Below are positions 1-11,381 of a stretch of 64,000 bases of DNA, one piece after another (position 1 is the first letter of the stretch; every line of letters begins with the position of its first letter). The stretch comes from Lysinibacillus piscis (GTDB lineage Bacteria > Bacillota > Bacilli > Bacillales_A > Planococcaceae). The notes under the pieces are model-generated. The model was given only the letters and a program-made list of their open reading frames with translations. It was not told where the DNA came from and made no database searches. Where the stretch lies: contig NZ_BRZA01000001.1 in the NCBI RefSeq assembly GCF_026012395.1, forward strand, positions 310,001 through 374,000. Direction: 5' to 3'. The translations under genes and the position numbers were made by a program.

Positions 1-953
1 TCTTTTATTTTTTCAAGATTATCTAAATCACCTGGTAATGCGCCATCAGGCTGTTTATACAATGTGACATCTGTTTGGAAGTTTTTCGCTACTACATTGA
101 CACCCTGCTTCACTTGCTCGCCCTGTGGTTTATTGTCATGAACTTCTAAAATAAAATCGTTATTTTTAATAAAATAACCTTCCATCCCTGGTATTGCTCG
201 TGTTTCTCCTTCACGTATCCAAAGTGTTTCATCTACATAAAAGCCTGGTAATAAACGCAGCATGACACCTGCTAAAAAAATAATCAAGCCTACATGGTTA
301 ATATAGGGACCATAGCGAGCAAAACGACCTCGCTCTGCTAATAGCGCATTCCCATCACGACGTACATTGTAATGTAAAGCCTTCATCTTTTCTTCTACTT
401 TATTAAGTGTCTCCTCGGCATCAGCAACTCGCCCTTCCGCTACAATTCGTTGACGCTTCATAAAGCTAGCATGTCGCTTAATACGTTGATTTTTTAACGA
501 TTTATGCAATGGTATCCCGCGGTCAAGACTTGCTACAATAATGGATACAGCAAGCATTCCCACTAAAATTTGGAACCACCATGTGCTATATAAATTAGAC
601 AAGCCTAATGCGTTATATAGTTTCCCGAACCAGCCATAGACTTGCTCATAATACGCTGCTTTCCCCGTTTCAGGTGCATTCACGTAAATTTCTTGTGGTA
701 AGATTGTGCCAACAGAAGCTGTCACTAATGTAATAATAATGAGCGCAATTCCTACTTTCACACTCGAAAAGAAATTCCAAATTTTATCGATAATCGTTTT
801 GTTATATGTTTTTGAACGAATCGCCGAGCCATCATAGCGCATATCGGCTACTTTATTCTGCTTTTCTTCCTCTGTCAAAGGACGGCCACATTTCTCACAA
901 AGCTTTGTACCGTAAGGATTGCTATGACCGCAAGCACAAATTATATTTTCCAT
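1..953 (-). CDS. resB: Cytochrome c biogenesis protein ResB (3' end cut by window edge)
   Basis: ResB works with ResC in the membrane to deliver heme to apocytochrome c (System II). About 317 codons are present and the C-terminus runs off the window. The N-terminus has a zinc-ribbon-like pair of CxCG and CxxCG motifs (residues ~6-24), as in the B. subtilis protein. Membrane segments follow at roughly residues 63-80, 125-145 and 215-235. The ATG is 12 bases after the resA stop and is preceded by AAGGAG, so resA and resB form an operon. The order resA-resB and the neighbouring rluB match the B. subtilis res locus. Confidence 0.93.
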   Translation of the reverse strand, partial: MENIICACGHSNPYGTKLCEKCGRPLTEEEKQNKVADMRYDGSAIRSKTYNKTIIDKIWNFFSSVKVGIALIIITLVTASVGTILPQEIYVNAPETGKAAYYEQVYGWFGKLYNALGLSNLYSTWWFQILVGMLAVSIIVASLDRGIPLHKSLKNQRIKRHASFMKRQRIVAEGRVADAEETLNKVEEKMKALHYNVRRDGNALLAERGRFARYGPYINHVGLIIFLAGVMLRLLPGFYVDETLWIREGETRAIPGMEGYFIKNNDFILEVHDNKPQGEQVKQGVNVVAKNFQTDVTLYKQPDGALPGDLDNLEKIK

Positions 954-965
954 ACTGCCTTCTCC

Positions 966-1499
966 TTACTGTGGCTTCACTAATTCCATAAAGGAAGCGA
1001 TATTGCCTTCTGTCATTTCGCCTGTAATAATTTTAACAACCTTGCCATCTGGGTCAATGAGAACGGTTGCAGGCAAATTATCCACATTATACGCAGTCAT
1101 GACACTTTTCGTTTTATCAATCACTACTGGGAATGTTAATTTATAACGGTCAACAAAATCTTGAACCTCTAAGTCGGTCTGCGCAATATTCACCGCTAAT
1201 GTTTGGACACCTTGATCCTTAAATACTTGGTATTGACGATTCATTGCTGGCATTTCCTTTTCACAAGGTGGACACCATGTACCCCAAAAGTTTAAAAATA
1301 CGCCTTGTCCTTTATAATCCGACAATTTATGCTTTTCACCATTTAAGTCCACTAATGTAAAATCAGGTGCTTCTGAGCCCACTGCGATTAATTCTACTTT
1401 TTTCTGTGTAGCTGTTCCATATACTGTGTAACCAATCGCCATGGCTAAAACAATTAAAATGATTGTGCGTACAACAAGACGCTTTTGTTTTTTCTCCAA
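966..1499 (-). CDS. resA: Thiol-disulfide oxidoreductase ResA
   Basis: Membrane-anchored thioredoxin-like protein that reduces the heme-binding cysteines of apocytochrome c on the outer face of the membrane. It has 177 residues: an N-terminal anchor helix (~10-28), then a TlpA/AhpC-like thioredoxin fold with the redox motif WCPPC (Cys76 and Cys79). I chose a TTG start at 1497-1499 because AAAGGAGG lies 8 bases upstream and the resulting N-terminus aligns with B. subtilis ResA. The ATGs further upstream lack a comparable ribosome site. It is followed immediately by resB. Confidence 0.93.
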   Translation of the reverse strand: MEKKQKRLVVRTIILIVLAMAIGYTVYGTATQKKVELIAVGSEAPDFTLVDLNGEKHKLSDYKGQGVFLNFWGTWCPPCEKEMPAMNRQYQVFKDQGVQTLAVNIAQTDLEVQDFVDRYKLTFPVVIDKTKSVMTAYNVDNLPATVLIDPDGKVVKIITGEMTEGNIASFMELVKPQ

Positions 1500-1605
1500 A
1501 ACTATAACCTCCTTTTTGCGAGACATGTTCCTCACTCATTATAGCAAATAGAGATAGTAACACTTAGCTAGTAATTATGAATGATTTATGAACGATTTCA
1601 CCATA

Positions 1606-1650
1606 AAGAAAGTGAAAATTACACGATTTTTGCGTAATCACCACTTTCTT
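1606..1650 (-). terminator. Stem-loop between rluB and resA
   Basis: A 9 bp perfect stem (AAGAAAGTG with CACTTTCTT) encloses a 5 bp stem (ATTAC with GTAAT) across a small internal loop. It lies just after the rluB stop on the transcribed strand. The trailing U run is short, so it may be a weak terminator or an mRNA-processing hairpin that separates rluB from resA. Confidence 0.5.
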
Positions 1651-1662
1651 CCTTAATAATGC

Positions 1663-2394
1663 TTATCCAATTTGCCCTGTTTCGGCTAATACACGCAATT
1701 GTTTTACTTCATGTTTTGTTAACTCACGGTATTCACCCGGCGCTAAACCAAATAAATCTAAAAAAGCAAAGCGCTCACGTTTTAGTTTGACAACAGGTGT
1801 GCCAATCGCTTCAAACATACGGCGCACTTGACGATTACGCCCCTCATGAATCGTAATTTCACAAATGGCTTTCCCTGCTTTTTCGTCAAAGGATGTCATA
1901 CTCACTTTCGCTGGAGCCGTTTTGCCATCTTCTAATTTAATACCACGCTGTAGCTTTTTCAAGCCTTCAATCGTTGGTACACCTTTCACACGTGCAATAT
2001 ACGTCTTATCAATTTTAAATTTTGGATGTGTCAGTATATAAGAAAATTCACCATCATTCGTTAGCAATAAAAGTCCTGATGTATCATAATCAAGTCGCCC
2101 TACTGGGAAAATACGCTGTGGAATATGCTTAAATATATCTGTAACGGTTTTGCGTCCTTTATCATCTGTCACAGCTGATATTGTCCCTCTTGGTTTATAC
2201 AGCAAGTAATACACTTTATCTTCTTTTTCTAACTTGACACCCTCTACTTCAATTGTATCGGAGTTAGATACCTTTGTCCCCAGTTCACGCACGACTACAC
2301 CATTGACTTTCACTTTACCTTCTACAATTAATTGTTCTGCCTTACGCCTCGATGCTACACCTGCGTAAGCAATCACTTTTTGTAATCTTTCCAT
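1663..2394 (-). CDS. rluB: 23S rRNA pseudouridine synthase RluB
   Basis: RluB isomerises a uridine of 23S rRNA (position 2605 in E. coli numbering) to pseudouridine. The 243-residue protein starts with an S4 RNA-binding domain (~2-60). The RsuA/RluB catalytic domain follows, with the signature GRLDYDTSGLLLLTNDG; Asp102 is the expected catalytic aspartate. The length and the position upstream of resA match the B. subtilis locus, where rluB sits between spmB and resA. Here the upstream neighbour is instead the beta-glucoside operon. Confidence 0.95.
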   Translation of the reverse strand: MERLQKVIAYAGVASRRKAEQLIVEGKVKVNGVVVRELGTKVSNSDTIEVEGVKLEKEDKVYYLLYKPRGTISAVTDDKGRKTVTDIFKHIPQRIFPVGRLDYDTSGLLLLTNDGEFSYILTHPKFKIDKTYIARVKGVPTIEGLKKLQRGIKLEDGKTAPAKVSMTSFDEKAGKAICEITIHEGRNRQVRRMFEAIGTPVVKLKRERFAFLDLFGLAPGEYRELTKHEVKQLRVLAETGQIG

Positions 2395-2541
2395 TTTGTC
2401 ACCTCTAATTTGATACCCTGCTATCGGGTCCTACGACTTCCTATCTTGTCAGTGAAAATTATGTCATACTTTCGCCTATTATTAAAGAAAAAGTAATTAT
2501 CTCTCTGTCCAAAGCGTGATTACCTTCATCCAGTTGGGGAA

Positions 2542-2621
2542 TCTATCCATCACTTTCAGAGGTCTATCCGTCAGTTTTGGGGTTCTATCCATCGGTTTAG
2601 CCTTTCTATCCGTCACAATCC
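2542..2621. repeat. Tandem repeat, 21 bp period, 3.8 units
   Basis: Four units begin at 2542, 2563, 2584 and 2605, each with TCTATCCRTC followed by a T-rich, variable tail; the spacing is exactly 21 bp. On the minus strand the array happens to be open and would read as a heptad such as MDRTPKL / TDRPLKV. That reading frame has no convincing ribosome site and is probably a by-product of the period. It lies between the licT terminator and the rluB 5' region. Confidence 0.85.
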
Positions 2622-2633
2622 ATCTTGTCCCAA

Positions 2634-2668
2634 TAAAAAAGATCAGTGCTAAGTCGCCCCTGACCTTT
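2634..2668 (-). terminator. Intrinsic terminator of the beta-glucoside operon
   Basis: On the minus strand AAAGGTCAG pairs with CTGATCTTT (one G-U pair) around a 13-base loop and is followed by a run of six T. It lies 20 bases after the antiterminator stop codon and closes the three-gene operon. Confidence 0.7.
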
Positions 2669-2687
2669 ACCCCATTATTCATGCTAG

Positions 2688-3548
2688 TTAGTGCTCCTGT
2701 AGTGACTGTCGATTTGTGACACGCTGAATATGCAATGTTAGGTACATTTTATCATCATTGCTCATCACATACTGATATTCTTGCTGTAAGTATTGCATAA
2801 TTTTTTCACTGCATTGAAAGGCTTTGTCATATTTTTGTTGAACTTGTTCAAATAAAAATTGCTCGACTTGATTGTCAAGGTTATGCTCTTTTTTAAATAA
2901 ACGCAAGGCAAAAAATCGTAAGTGTGTCACAAAGCGTTCATAGTTCACTGATTGTTCATCCAAGGAAACAAGGAAATGGTATTTCACAATATGCAAAATA
3001 TCATGTACCATTTTTGTCATTTGCATTGTTGCTCCTATATTTGTATCTGTTAGTTGGCTATTTACTAAATGAAGTGCAATGGAAGCAGCTTCATCCTCAT
3101 CGAACCGTATATCGATTTCACGCTCAATAATATCTAAAGCCTCTTTTGCTATTTGAAATTCTTCTTTATAAAATTTTCTAATTTCAAAGAATAAGGCATT
3201 TTTTAAGATAATCCCTTTTTTATGACGTGTGATGGCAAAGCTTAAATGATCCGTTAATGCCACATATATATAATCATCTAATGGATAAGATAGTTTGGCT
3301 CGTGCATATTCTAAAATTTTATAGGCAAGCTCAAAATGTTTTGCTGGCACATCGACTAGTAAATCGGTCAATTTATCTGAAATTGTTTGATTTTCTAAAA
3401 TAAATGTTTTCTCGATTTTAGATTCATCAATGCTATCACCGATTTTTTTAGAAAAGGCGAGCCCTTTCCCCATAACAACAAGTTCTTTACCGTCAGAATT
3501 TTCAGTCAAAGCGACGTTGTTATTAAAAATTTTTTTAATTTCCATCAT
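2688..3548 (-). CDS. licT: LicT/BglG-family transcriptional antiterminator
   Basis: RNA-binding antiterminator that keeps the beta-glucoside operon transcribed when substrate is present. It has 286 residues: an N-terminal CAT RNA-binding domain (~1-58, beginning IKKIFNNNVAL), then two PRD domains (~65-170 and ~175-280) that carry the phosphorylatable histidines used by the PTS and HPr. Its likely target is the RAT/terminator at 7061-7145 in the leader of the same operon. Its place at the operon's 3' end, rather than first, would make it autoregulated: readthrough makes more antiterminator. Confidence 0.9.
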   Translation of the reverse strand: MMEIKKIFNNNVALTENSDGKELVVMGKGLAFSKKIGDSIDESKIEKTFILENQTISDKLTDLLVDVPAKHFELAYKILEYARAKLSYPLDDYIYVALTDHLSFAITRHKKGIILKNALFFEIRKFYKEEFQIAKEALDIIEREIDIRFDEDEAASIALHLVNSQLTDTNIGATMQMTKMVHDILHIVKYHFLVSLDEQSVNYERFVTHLRFFALRLFKKEHNLDNQVEQFLFEQVQQKYDKAFQCSEKIMQYLQQEYQYVMSNDDKMYLTLHIQRVTNRQSLQEH

Positions 3549-3614
3549 TCATCCACCCTTATCATTTCACATCTTTTCCATCTAGAATCGTTTTGTTAGG
3601 GTATTTATCTCACA

Positions 3615-3644
3615 ATTGCCACCCCATGTCAATGAGGTGGCAAC
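3615..3644 (-). other. Hairpin between glucosidase and antiterminator genes
   Basis: TTGCCACC and GGTGGCAA form a perfect 8 bp stem (plus flanking pairs) with a 12-base loop. There is no T run after it, so it is not a standard terminator. It may reduce readthrough into the antiterminator gene or protect the 3' end of the upstream message. Confidence 0.45.
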
Positions 3645-3676
3645 CATTACTTATCGCATTGTGTTCAATCGTTTCG

Positions 3677-7188
<3,512 letters not shown>

Positions 7189-7234
7189 GTTATTTTTCAA
7201 AAAATTAAGTAATTTTAAAGTTTACATAGTGTAA

Positions 7235-7259
7235 AGCGAACCGCTATTAACGATTCGCT
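7235..7259 (-). terminator. Hairpin at the dacB stop codon
   Basis: AGCGAATCG pairs with CGGTTCGCT around a short loop that holds the dacB stop codon. The T run is weak, so it is a possible rather than clear terminator. Confidence 0.4.
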
Positions 7260-8290
7260 GTTTCTACAATGACAGGTACGGCATATATACGTTCATCTCC
7301 AATAAAAATGGATAATATCGCTTCCTTCTTTTTTCTGGAAATATGCAATACTTGTCGAACTTGTTTTTGCTCTTTTTCATCTAGCTGCAATAAAATTGGC
7401 TCTTTCACACGAATAGCGAACTTTTTATCGACAGTATATTTACCTGCCTTAACGACCGTTTCCAAATCATAATTTTCCCATATACGATTGGCAAGCCCTC
7501 GATGGACATTCCAATCATCCGAAGCATTTAATGTCACCACAATGCAGGTTTGCCCTTCTTTTTGAAATGCTGTCGCCAATGTACGCCCTGCTATTTTTGT
7601 AAAGCCTGTCTTTCCAGCAAAGGCTGTACCTGTAGCCGATTTCAAAGAGCTTACAGGCTGTTTACTTGCCCCTTCTCGTAATAAGCGATGCTTGTTTTCC
7701 CATAGTATCCCATTCGTCGTATTCGCTCGATACAACACCGTCGATGCTATTTTTTTAAAGCTTGGGTTTTGTAGGGCTATCCGTAGCATTTCAGCCGTAT
7801 CTCTCGCAGAAGATAGGTGCTGATCATCATGTAAGCCAGAGGGATTCATAAATACGGTGTTGTTTAGACCTGCAATCACCGCACGCTCGTTCATTAACTT
7901 GACAAAACCTTCCACAGAGCCACCCACATGCTCTGCTAAAGCAGTTGCTGCATCATTGCCTGAACGTAACATTAAACCATAAAGCAATGTCTCTACAGTC
8001 ACTGTTTCCCCTGCCTGTAAATAAATAGACGAACCTTCAGCCATCGCTGCTTTCGGAGAAATAACGACTAAATCCTGCAAATCACTATTCTCAATCGCTA
8101 CTAATGCCGTCCAAATTTTCGTTAAACTAGCGATTGGTAATTGACTATCACTGTTTTCACCTAGTAGTACACGACCTGTATCACCATCCAGTACAACATA
8201 GCTACTACCACCTCTCGCCAATGCTGTTGACGGTAACAAAATGATTACACAAAAACAAGCTAACACGATGAAGCGCATGAACCAACGCAA
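7247..8290 (-). CDS. dacB: D-alanyl-D-alanine carboxypeptidase (DacB type)
   Basis: Penicillin-binding peptidase that trims pentapeptide side chains; DacB homologues do this in the spore cortex. It has 347 residues with a signal peptide (~1-25). The catalytic triad motifs are S55LTK58, S110GN and K227TG. Motifs such as LMLRSGNDAA, AEHVGGS and the Trp-Glu-Asn-Lys region resemble DacB more than DacF, and its place after scpA-scpB is that of B. subtilis dacB. The start is TTG, with AAGGAG 7 bases upstream. In B. subtilis spmA and spmB follow; here they are missing. Confidence 0.85.
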   Translation of the reverse strand: MRWFMRFIVLACFCVIILLPSTALARGGSSYVVLDGDTGRVLLGENSDSQLPIASLTKIWTALVAIENSDLQDLVVISPKAAMAEGSSIYLQAGETVTVETLLYGLMLRSGNDAATALAEHVGGSVEGFVKLMNERAVIAGLNNTVFMNPSGLHDDQHLSSARDTAEMLRIALQNPSFKKIASTVLYRANTTNGILWENKHRLLREGASKQPVSSLKSATGTAFAGKTGFTKIAGRTLATAFQKEGQTCIVVTLNASDDWNVHRGLANRIWENYDLETVVKAGKYTVDKKFAIRVKEPILLQLDEKEQKQVRQVLHISRKKKEAILSIFIGDERIYAVPVIVETANR

Positions 8291-8391
8291 GCAGCCACTC
8301 CTTCTTCCTACAGTTTATCTCGCTATCAAAAATCGATTAAGCTCAACACGATGATGGTCACATAGACATTTTCGCAGGATGAAAAATCGCT

Positions 8392-8982
8392 TTAAGCATC
8401 CCCAAACGTTTCTTGAAATTTCGTCATAAATAAATCAGTCTCTTCTTCTACTTCCACTGCTGCTTCTTCAGGCAATGGTGGCATTTCTTCTATATTCTTC
8501 AAGCCAAAGTAATTTAAAAATTCTTTTGTCGTTCCATATAAAATTGCTCGTCCTGTACCTTCTGAACGACCTACCTCTTTAATGAGCCCTTTCGATACAA
8601 GTGTTTGTAGTGGCTTTTCACATTTTACCCCACGCAAATCCTCAATCGCTATACGTGTAATAGGTTGCTTGTACGCAACAATGGCTAGCACTTCCAAAGA
8701 GGCTTGTGATAAAGACTGTGCTGTAGGATTTTCAACAAGTCGTTGAATGGTCTCTGCCTGCTCTGTTTTCGTCGTTAGCTGATAAACGCCAGCCATTTCT
8801 TTAACTGTAATTCCTCTTGCTTGATCTTCCTCATAAGCTACGGATAATGCCTCTATTGCTTGTACGATAACGGCCTCTTGTTCACCAAGAAGTTCGGCTA
8901 ATTGTTTCACTGTTAGCCCATCATCCCCAACAACAAATAATAGAGCCTCTATTTTACTCTGCAACATCAATATTTTCGTCAT
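8392..8982 (-). CDS. scpB: Segregation and condensation protein ScpB
   Basis: Winged-helix kleisin-associated subunit of the SMC-ScpA-ScpB condensin complex, which compacts and segregates the nucleoid. It has 196 residues with two winged-helix domains and an acidic C-terminal tail. The ATG at 8980-8982 has AAAGGAGG 9 bases upstream, so the gene overlaps the end of scpA by 29 bases, which suggests translational coupling. Confidence 0.94.
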   Translation of the reverse strand: MTKILMLQSKIEALLFVVGDDGLTVKQLAELLGEQEAVIVQAIEALSVAYEEDQARGITVKEMAGVYQLTTKTEQAETIQRLVENPTAQSLSQASLEVLAIVAYKQPITRIAIEDLRGVKCEKPLQTLVSKGLIKEVGRSEGTGRAILYGTTKEFLNYFGLKNIEEMPPLPEEAAVEVEEETDLFMTKFQETFGDA

Positions 8983-9733
8983 CTTGCCAATCCTCCTTTT
9001 GCAACGTGACCGTCAATTCTTCAAAGTTACCACCTTGCTCGACGATAATTACTTGACGTTTCATTAGCTCGAGAAGCGACAGAAAGGTCAAAATGAGCGT
9101 TGGTTTATCTTCATACGGAAATAACTCGAAAAAGGATGCACGTCCTCCTGTTAAACGTAATGAGGCCACAACGGAGTGCATTTGCTCTCTCACAGAACGC
9201 TCCTGTCTCGTAACGGTTGTTTTCAATGGTTTCTTTAATTTTTTACGGCGCATTAGCTTTTGAAAAGCACCTAACATATCATAAATATTGACATTCAAAT
9301 CAAACAACGCTAGTTGCTCATCAGGTGTTAACCCAGACAAATCTGTTGGTGGCTTTGTAAAAACTTGTGCCCGATTCGTTTCAAGCTCCTGTAAACTTTC
9401 TGCTGCCTCTTTATATTTTTTATATTCGACTAAGCGTTGAACCAGTTCTTCCCGTGGATCTAGCCCGTCTACCTCTAACTCAGCCTCATCTAGCTCTCCT
9501 TCATGAATCGGCAAAAGCATACGGCTTTTAATAGCTAATAAAGTGGCCGCCATCACTAAATATTCACTTGCCTCATTGAGCTCAAGCACCTGCATGGCAT
9601 GGATATGGTCAATATACTGTTGCGTAATTTCTGCCATTGGAATATCATATATATCAATTTCCAATCTGTGAATTAAATGCAATAATAAATCAAGAGGCCC
9701 TGAAAAGGCATCTAATTTTACTTCATAAGACAT
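8954..9733 (-). CDS. scpA: Segregation and condensation protein ScpA
   Basis: Kleisin subunit that bridges SMC heads in the bacterial condensin. It has 259 residues; the N-terminal YEVKLDAFSGPLDLLLHLI and the leucine-rich C-terminal winged helix are family hallmarks. It is the first gene of the scpA-scpB-dacB run and is divergent from the DUF309 gene 55 bases away. Confidence 0.94.
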   Translation of the reverse strand: MSYEVKLDAFSGPLDLLLHLIHRLEIDIYDIPMAEITQQYIDHIHAMQVLELNEASEYLVMAATLLAIKSRMLLPIHEGELDEAELEVDGLDPREELVQRLVEYKKYKEAAESLQELETNRAQVFTKPPTDLSGLTPDEQLALFDLNVNIYDMLGAFQKLMRRKKLKKPLKTTVTRQERSVREQMHSVVASLRLTGGRASFFELFPYEDKPTLILTFLSLLELMKRQVIIVEQGGNFEELTVTLQKEDWQDDENIDVAE

Positions 9734-9788
9734 GTTGTTACCACCCTGACAATTAATGTTCTTTTAGTATAGTGGAAAGGAGCTTAAA

Positions 9789-10298
9789 ATGCACCCACAG
9801 CATCATACTTTATTTATTGATTACTGCGCCTATTTCAATGGCAATCAAGATTTTTTTGAATGCCATGAAGTGCTGGAGGAATATTGGAAAGCTATTGCTC
9901 AAGGTGAAAAGCAGCATCCACTTGTTGGTTATGTACAACTCGCTACAGGTCTTTATCATTGGCGACGTGGCAACACAATTGGCGCGCTACGTATATTAGA
10001 GAAGGCACAGCATAATTTTCGTATCAATAAGGGGCATCTATTTTTTCAAGAAATCCATTATGACCAGTTGCTAGAGCAGTTGACACATACACAAACAGCT
10101 ATTCAGGAAAATCAACCTTTCCAATCTTTTCAACTAGTGCTATCTCCTCGTTTATCGACACTTGTAAGCAATCGTATACAAACGTTGCCCTCCCACGACA
10201 CTGACTATCTTCTTCATAAACATATGCTACGAGATCGTTCACATATTCTTGCAGAGCGACAAGAAAGCAAAGAAAGAAAAAGGCTGGGACAGAAGTAG
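9789..10298 (+). CDS. DUF309 family protein
   Basis: A 169-residue protein of unknown biochemical role. It carries the DUF309 signature, a DFFECHEVLEEYWK stretch near residue 22 followed by a helical YVQLATGLYHWRRGN segment. A DUF309 gene also lies beside scpA in other Bacillaceae. The start at 9789 has AAAGGAG 8 bases upstream and is divergent from scpA. The stop codon lies in the loop/arm of a perfect 10 bp terminator. Confidence 0.8.
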   Translation: MHPQHHTLFIDYCAYFNGNQDFFECHEVLEEYWKAIAQGEKQHPLVGYVQLATGLYHWRRGNTIGALRILEKAQHNFRINKGHLFFQEIHYDQLLEQLTHTQTAIQENQPFQSFQLVLSPRLSTLVSNRIQTLPSHDTDYLLHKHMLRDRSHILAERQESKERKRLGQK

Positions 10299-10307
10299 TC
10301 CCAGCCT
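10281..10307 (+). terminator. Hairpin ending the DUF309 gene
   Basis: AGGCTGGGAC and GTCCCAGCCT form a perfect 10 bp stem with a 7-base loop that contains most of the TAG stop. The trailing T run is short. GGCTGGGAC hairpins of this type recur between genes in low-GC Firmicutes. Confidence 0.7.
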
Positions 10308-10360
10308 CCTTTGTGACCCACATCATATTGGCTTCAAAATTTCACCTGTGTGATACGCAA

Positions 10361-10409
10361 TCCCCTAGGAGTCACACTGGCTCCACTCCAATCAACCATT
10401 TTGCAAAAG
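10361..10409. repeat. Truncated copy R1 of the intergenic element
   Basis: The segment from TCCCCTAGGAGTCAC to GCAAAAG is almost identical to the end of copy R3 at 10999-11046. Only the distal third of the element is kept; the rest has decayed or was never present. Confidence 0.75.
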
Positions 10410-10602
10410 TAAGTATCTTTCTTGTTTTATTGGCAGGAGTAAGCTGAATAATTTAACTTTACTCTATGTTGAAAAAAGCATTTACCAATTTCCTCATTTA
10501 AAATTTTTTAAATAATCCTCTATAATTAAGAATAAATGGTATGAGTAGTCATGACTGTTATTGTTGCTAGCAAAATGATTGCTAAAAAGACAATACTTTT
10601 AT

Positions 10603-10767
10603 GGATTGAAGTGGAGGGCTACTTGACTCCCGTGGGATAGCGAGACAGACGAGACCCTGGACTGAGCGGAGCGAGGGAAGCGGCTCGACGCTCGTCCACA
10701 GGAAGTTTTTACTCTGTGCGAAAGCGTAGCGTCAGCAACAAAGCAAGTAGCCTGGAACGGAAATCCC
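10603..10767. repeat. Intergenic element copy R2 (forward orientation)
   Basis: An approximately 165 bp, relatively G+C-rich element beginning GGATTGAAGTGGAGGGC and ending CCTGGAACGGAAATCCC. It contains GAGACCCTGG, AGCGGCTCG and CTGTGCGAAAGCGTAGCG blocks. It is the inverted counterpart of R3. Elements with the same GAGTGGAG...GGAACGGAAATC ends are scattered through Bacillaceae genomes and probably fold as structured RNA or DNA. Confidence 0.8.
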
Positions 10768-10779
10768 TTCACAAAATTG

Positions 10780-10876
10780 CTATTGACATCTTTGTTATAC
10801 AACAATATTAGAAAAAGCAGACGTCTTTAATCGTCTGCTTTTTCTCATGTTGTTGCAAAAAGATGATGTCAATAGC
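10780..10876. repeat. Inverted repeat around a central hairpin
   Basis: A GCTATTGACATC-TTT-CAACAA arm (10780-10805) is matched by its imperfect complement (10851-10876). Between them lies a 34-base hairpin (10811-10844; GAAAAAGCAGACG with CGTCTGCTTTTTC). This is the centre of a larger palindromic layout whose outer arms are copies R2 and R3. Confidence 0.75.
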
Positions 10877-10904
10877 AGAAAAAGTACTTTGAGCAAAGCG
10901 AGGG

Positions 10905-11036
10905 TTGATTTCCGTTCCGCCAACGTGCTTTCCAGGGGGCGTCCGATGAGCCGCTTCACTTACTGCGTTCGCTCCAGGGTCTCATCTGTGACGCTCGGTC
11001 CCCTAGGAGTCACGTTGGCTCCACTCCAATCAATTA
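10905..11036. repeat. Intergenic element copy R3 (reverse orientation)
   Basis: About 132 bp beginning TTGATTTCCGTTCCGCC and ending CCACTCCAATCAATTA. Its reverse complement aligns with R2 through the shared GAGACCCTGG, AAGCGGCTC and GGAACGGAAATC blocks. Confidence 0.8.
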
Positions 11037-11345
11037 TTCTGCAAAAGCGTTCGATAGTTGGCAATAGTGAATGAAATAACTTCTTCTTACTGCTACTTTG
11101 AAAGAAGAATAGAGAAGGTTCTTCCTATTTGAATGGTGAAGAAACCATTCTTTATGGCAATCGCAATAGCGTGAATAGTTACTACTTTTATTATCACTAG
11201 TAAAATAATGGATACAAAGCTCGTACTTTCTGTTGTTGAAGAAGGAGGAGGTCCATAGCAAAAAGGTATCTTTCAATCATTTATCTACAAATCCTTTCTC
11301 CCTTTTCACAAACATGTCATTGATCATTTTGTTTTTCAACACTAT
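11037..11345. other. Gene-free spacer, degenerate copy of 10410-10615
   Basis: No credible gene is seen on either strand. Several blocks match the spacer after R1 in the same order: a TTGGCA-AGT-GAATAA-TT-CTT-TTGAAA series, then a TAGT...TATT...CTAG-AAAAT-AT series. This points to an old duplication that has since diverged. Confidence 0.55.
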
Positions 11346-11347
11346 GA

Positions 11348-11381
11348 GAAAAAGCAGACGTCTTTAATCGTCTGCTTTTTC
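11348..11381 (-). terminator. ribT terminator, exact duplicate of 10811-10844
   Basis: GAAAAAGCAGACG and CGTCTGCTTTTTC form a perfect 13 bp stem. The ribT stop codon is in the 8-base loop. The same 34 bases occur without any gene at 10811-10844. Confidence 0.85.

Noticed and set aside
878-953. Zinc-ribbon-like cysteines at the ResB N-terminus as a novelty
   Set aside because: The B. subtilis protein begins with the same kind of motif, so it is normal for the family.
2497-2682. 61-codon minus-strand frame with heptad repeats such as MDRTPKL
   Set aside because: It is explained by a 21 bp tandem repeat that cannot shift frame; it spans a terminator and lacks a ribosome site.
9772-9999. Overlapping plus-strand frame at the DUF309 start
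   Set aside because: It is out of frame with the clear DUF309 coding sequence and has no recognisable domain.
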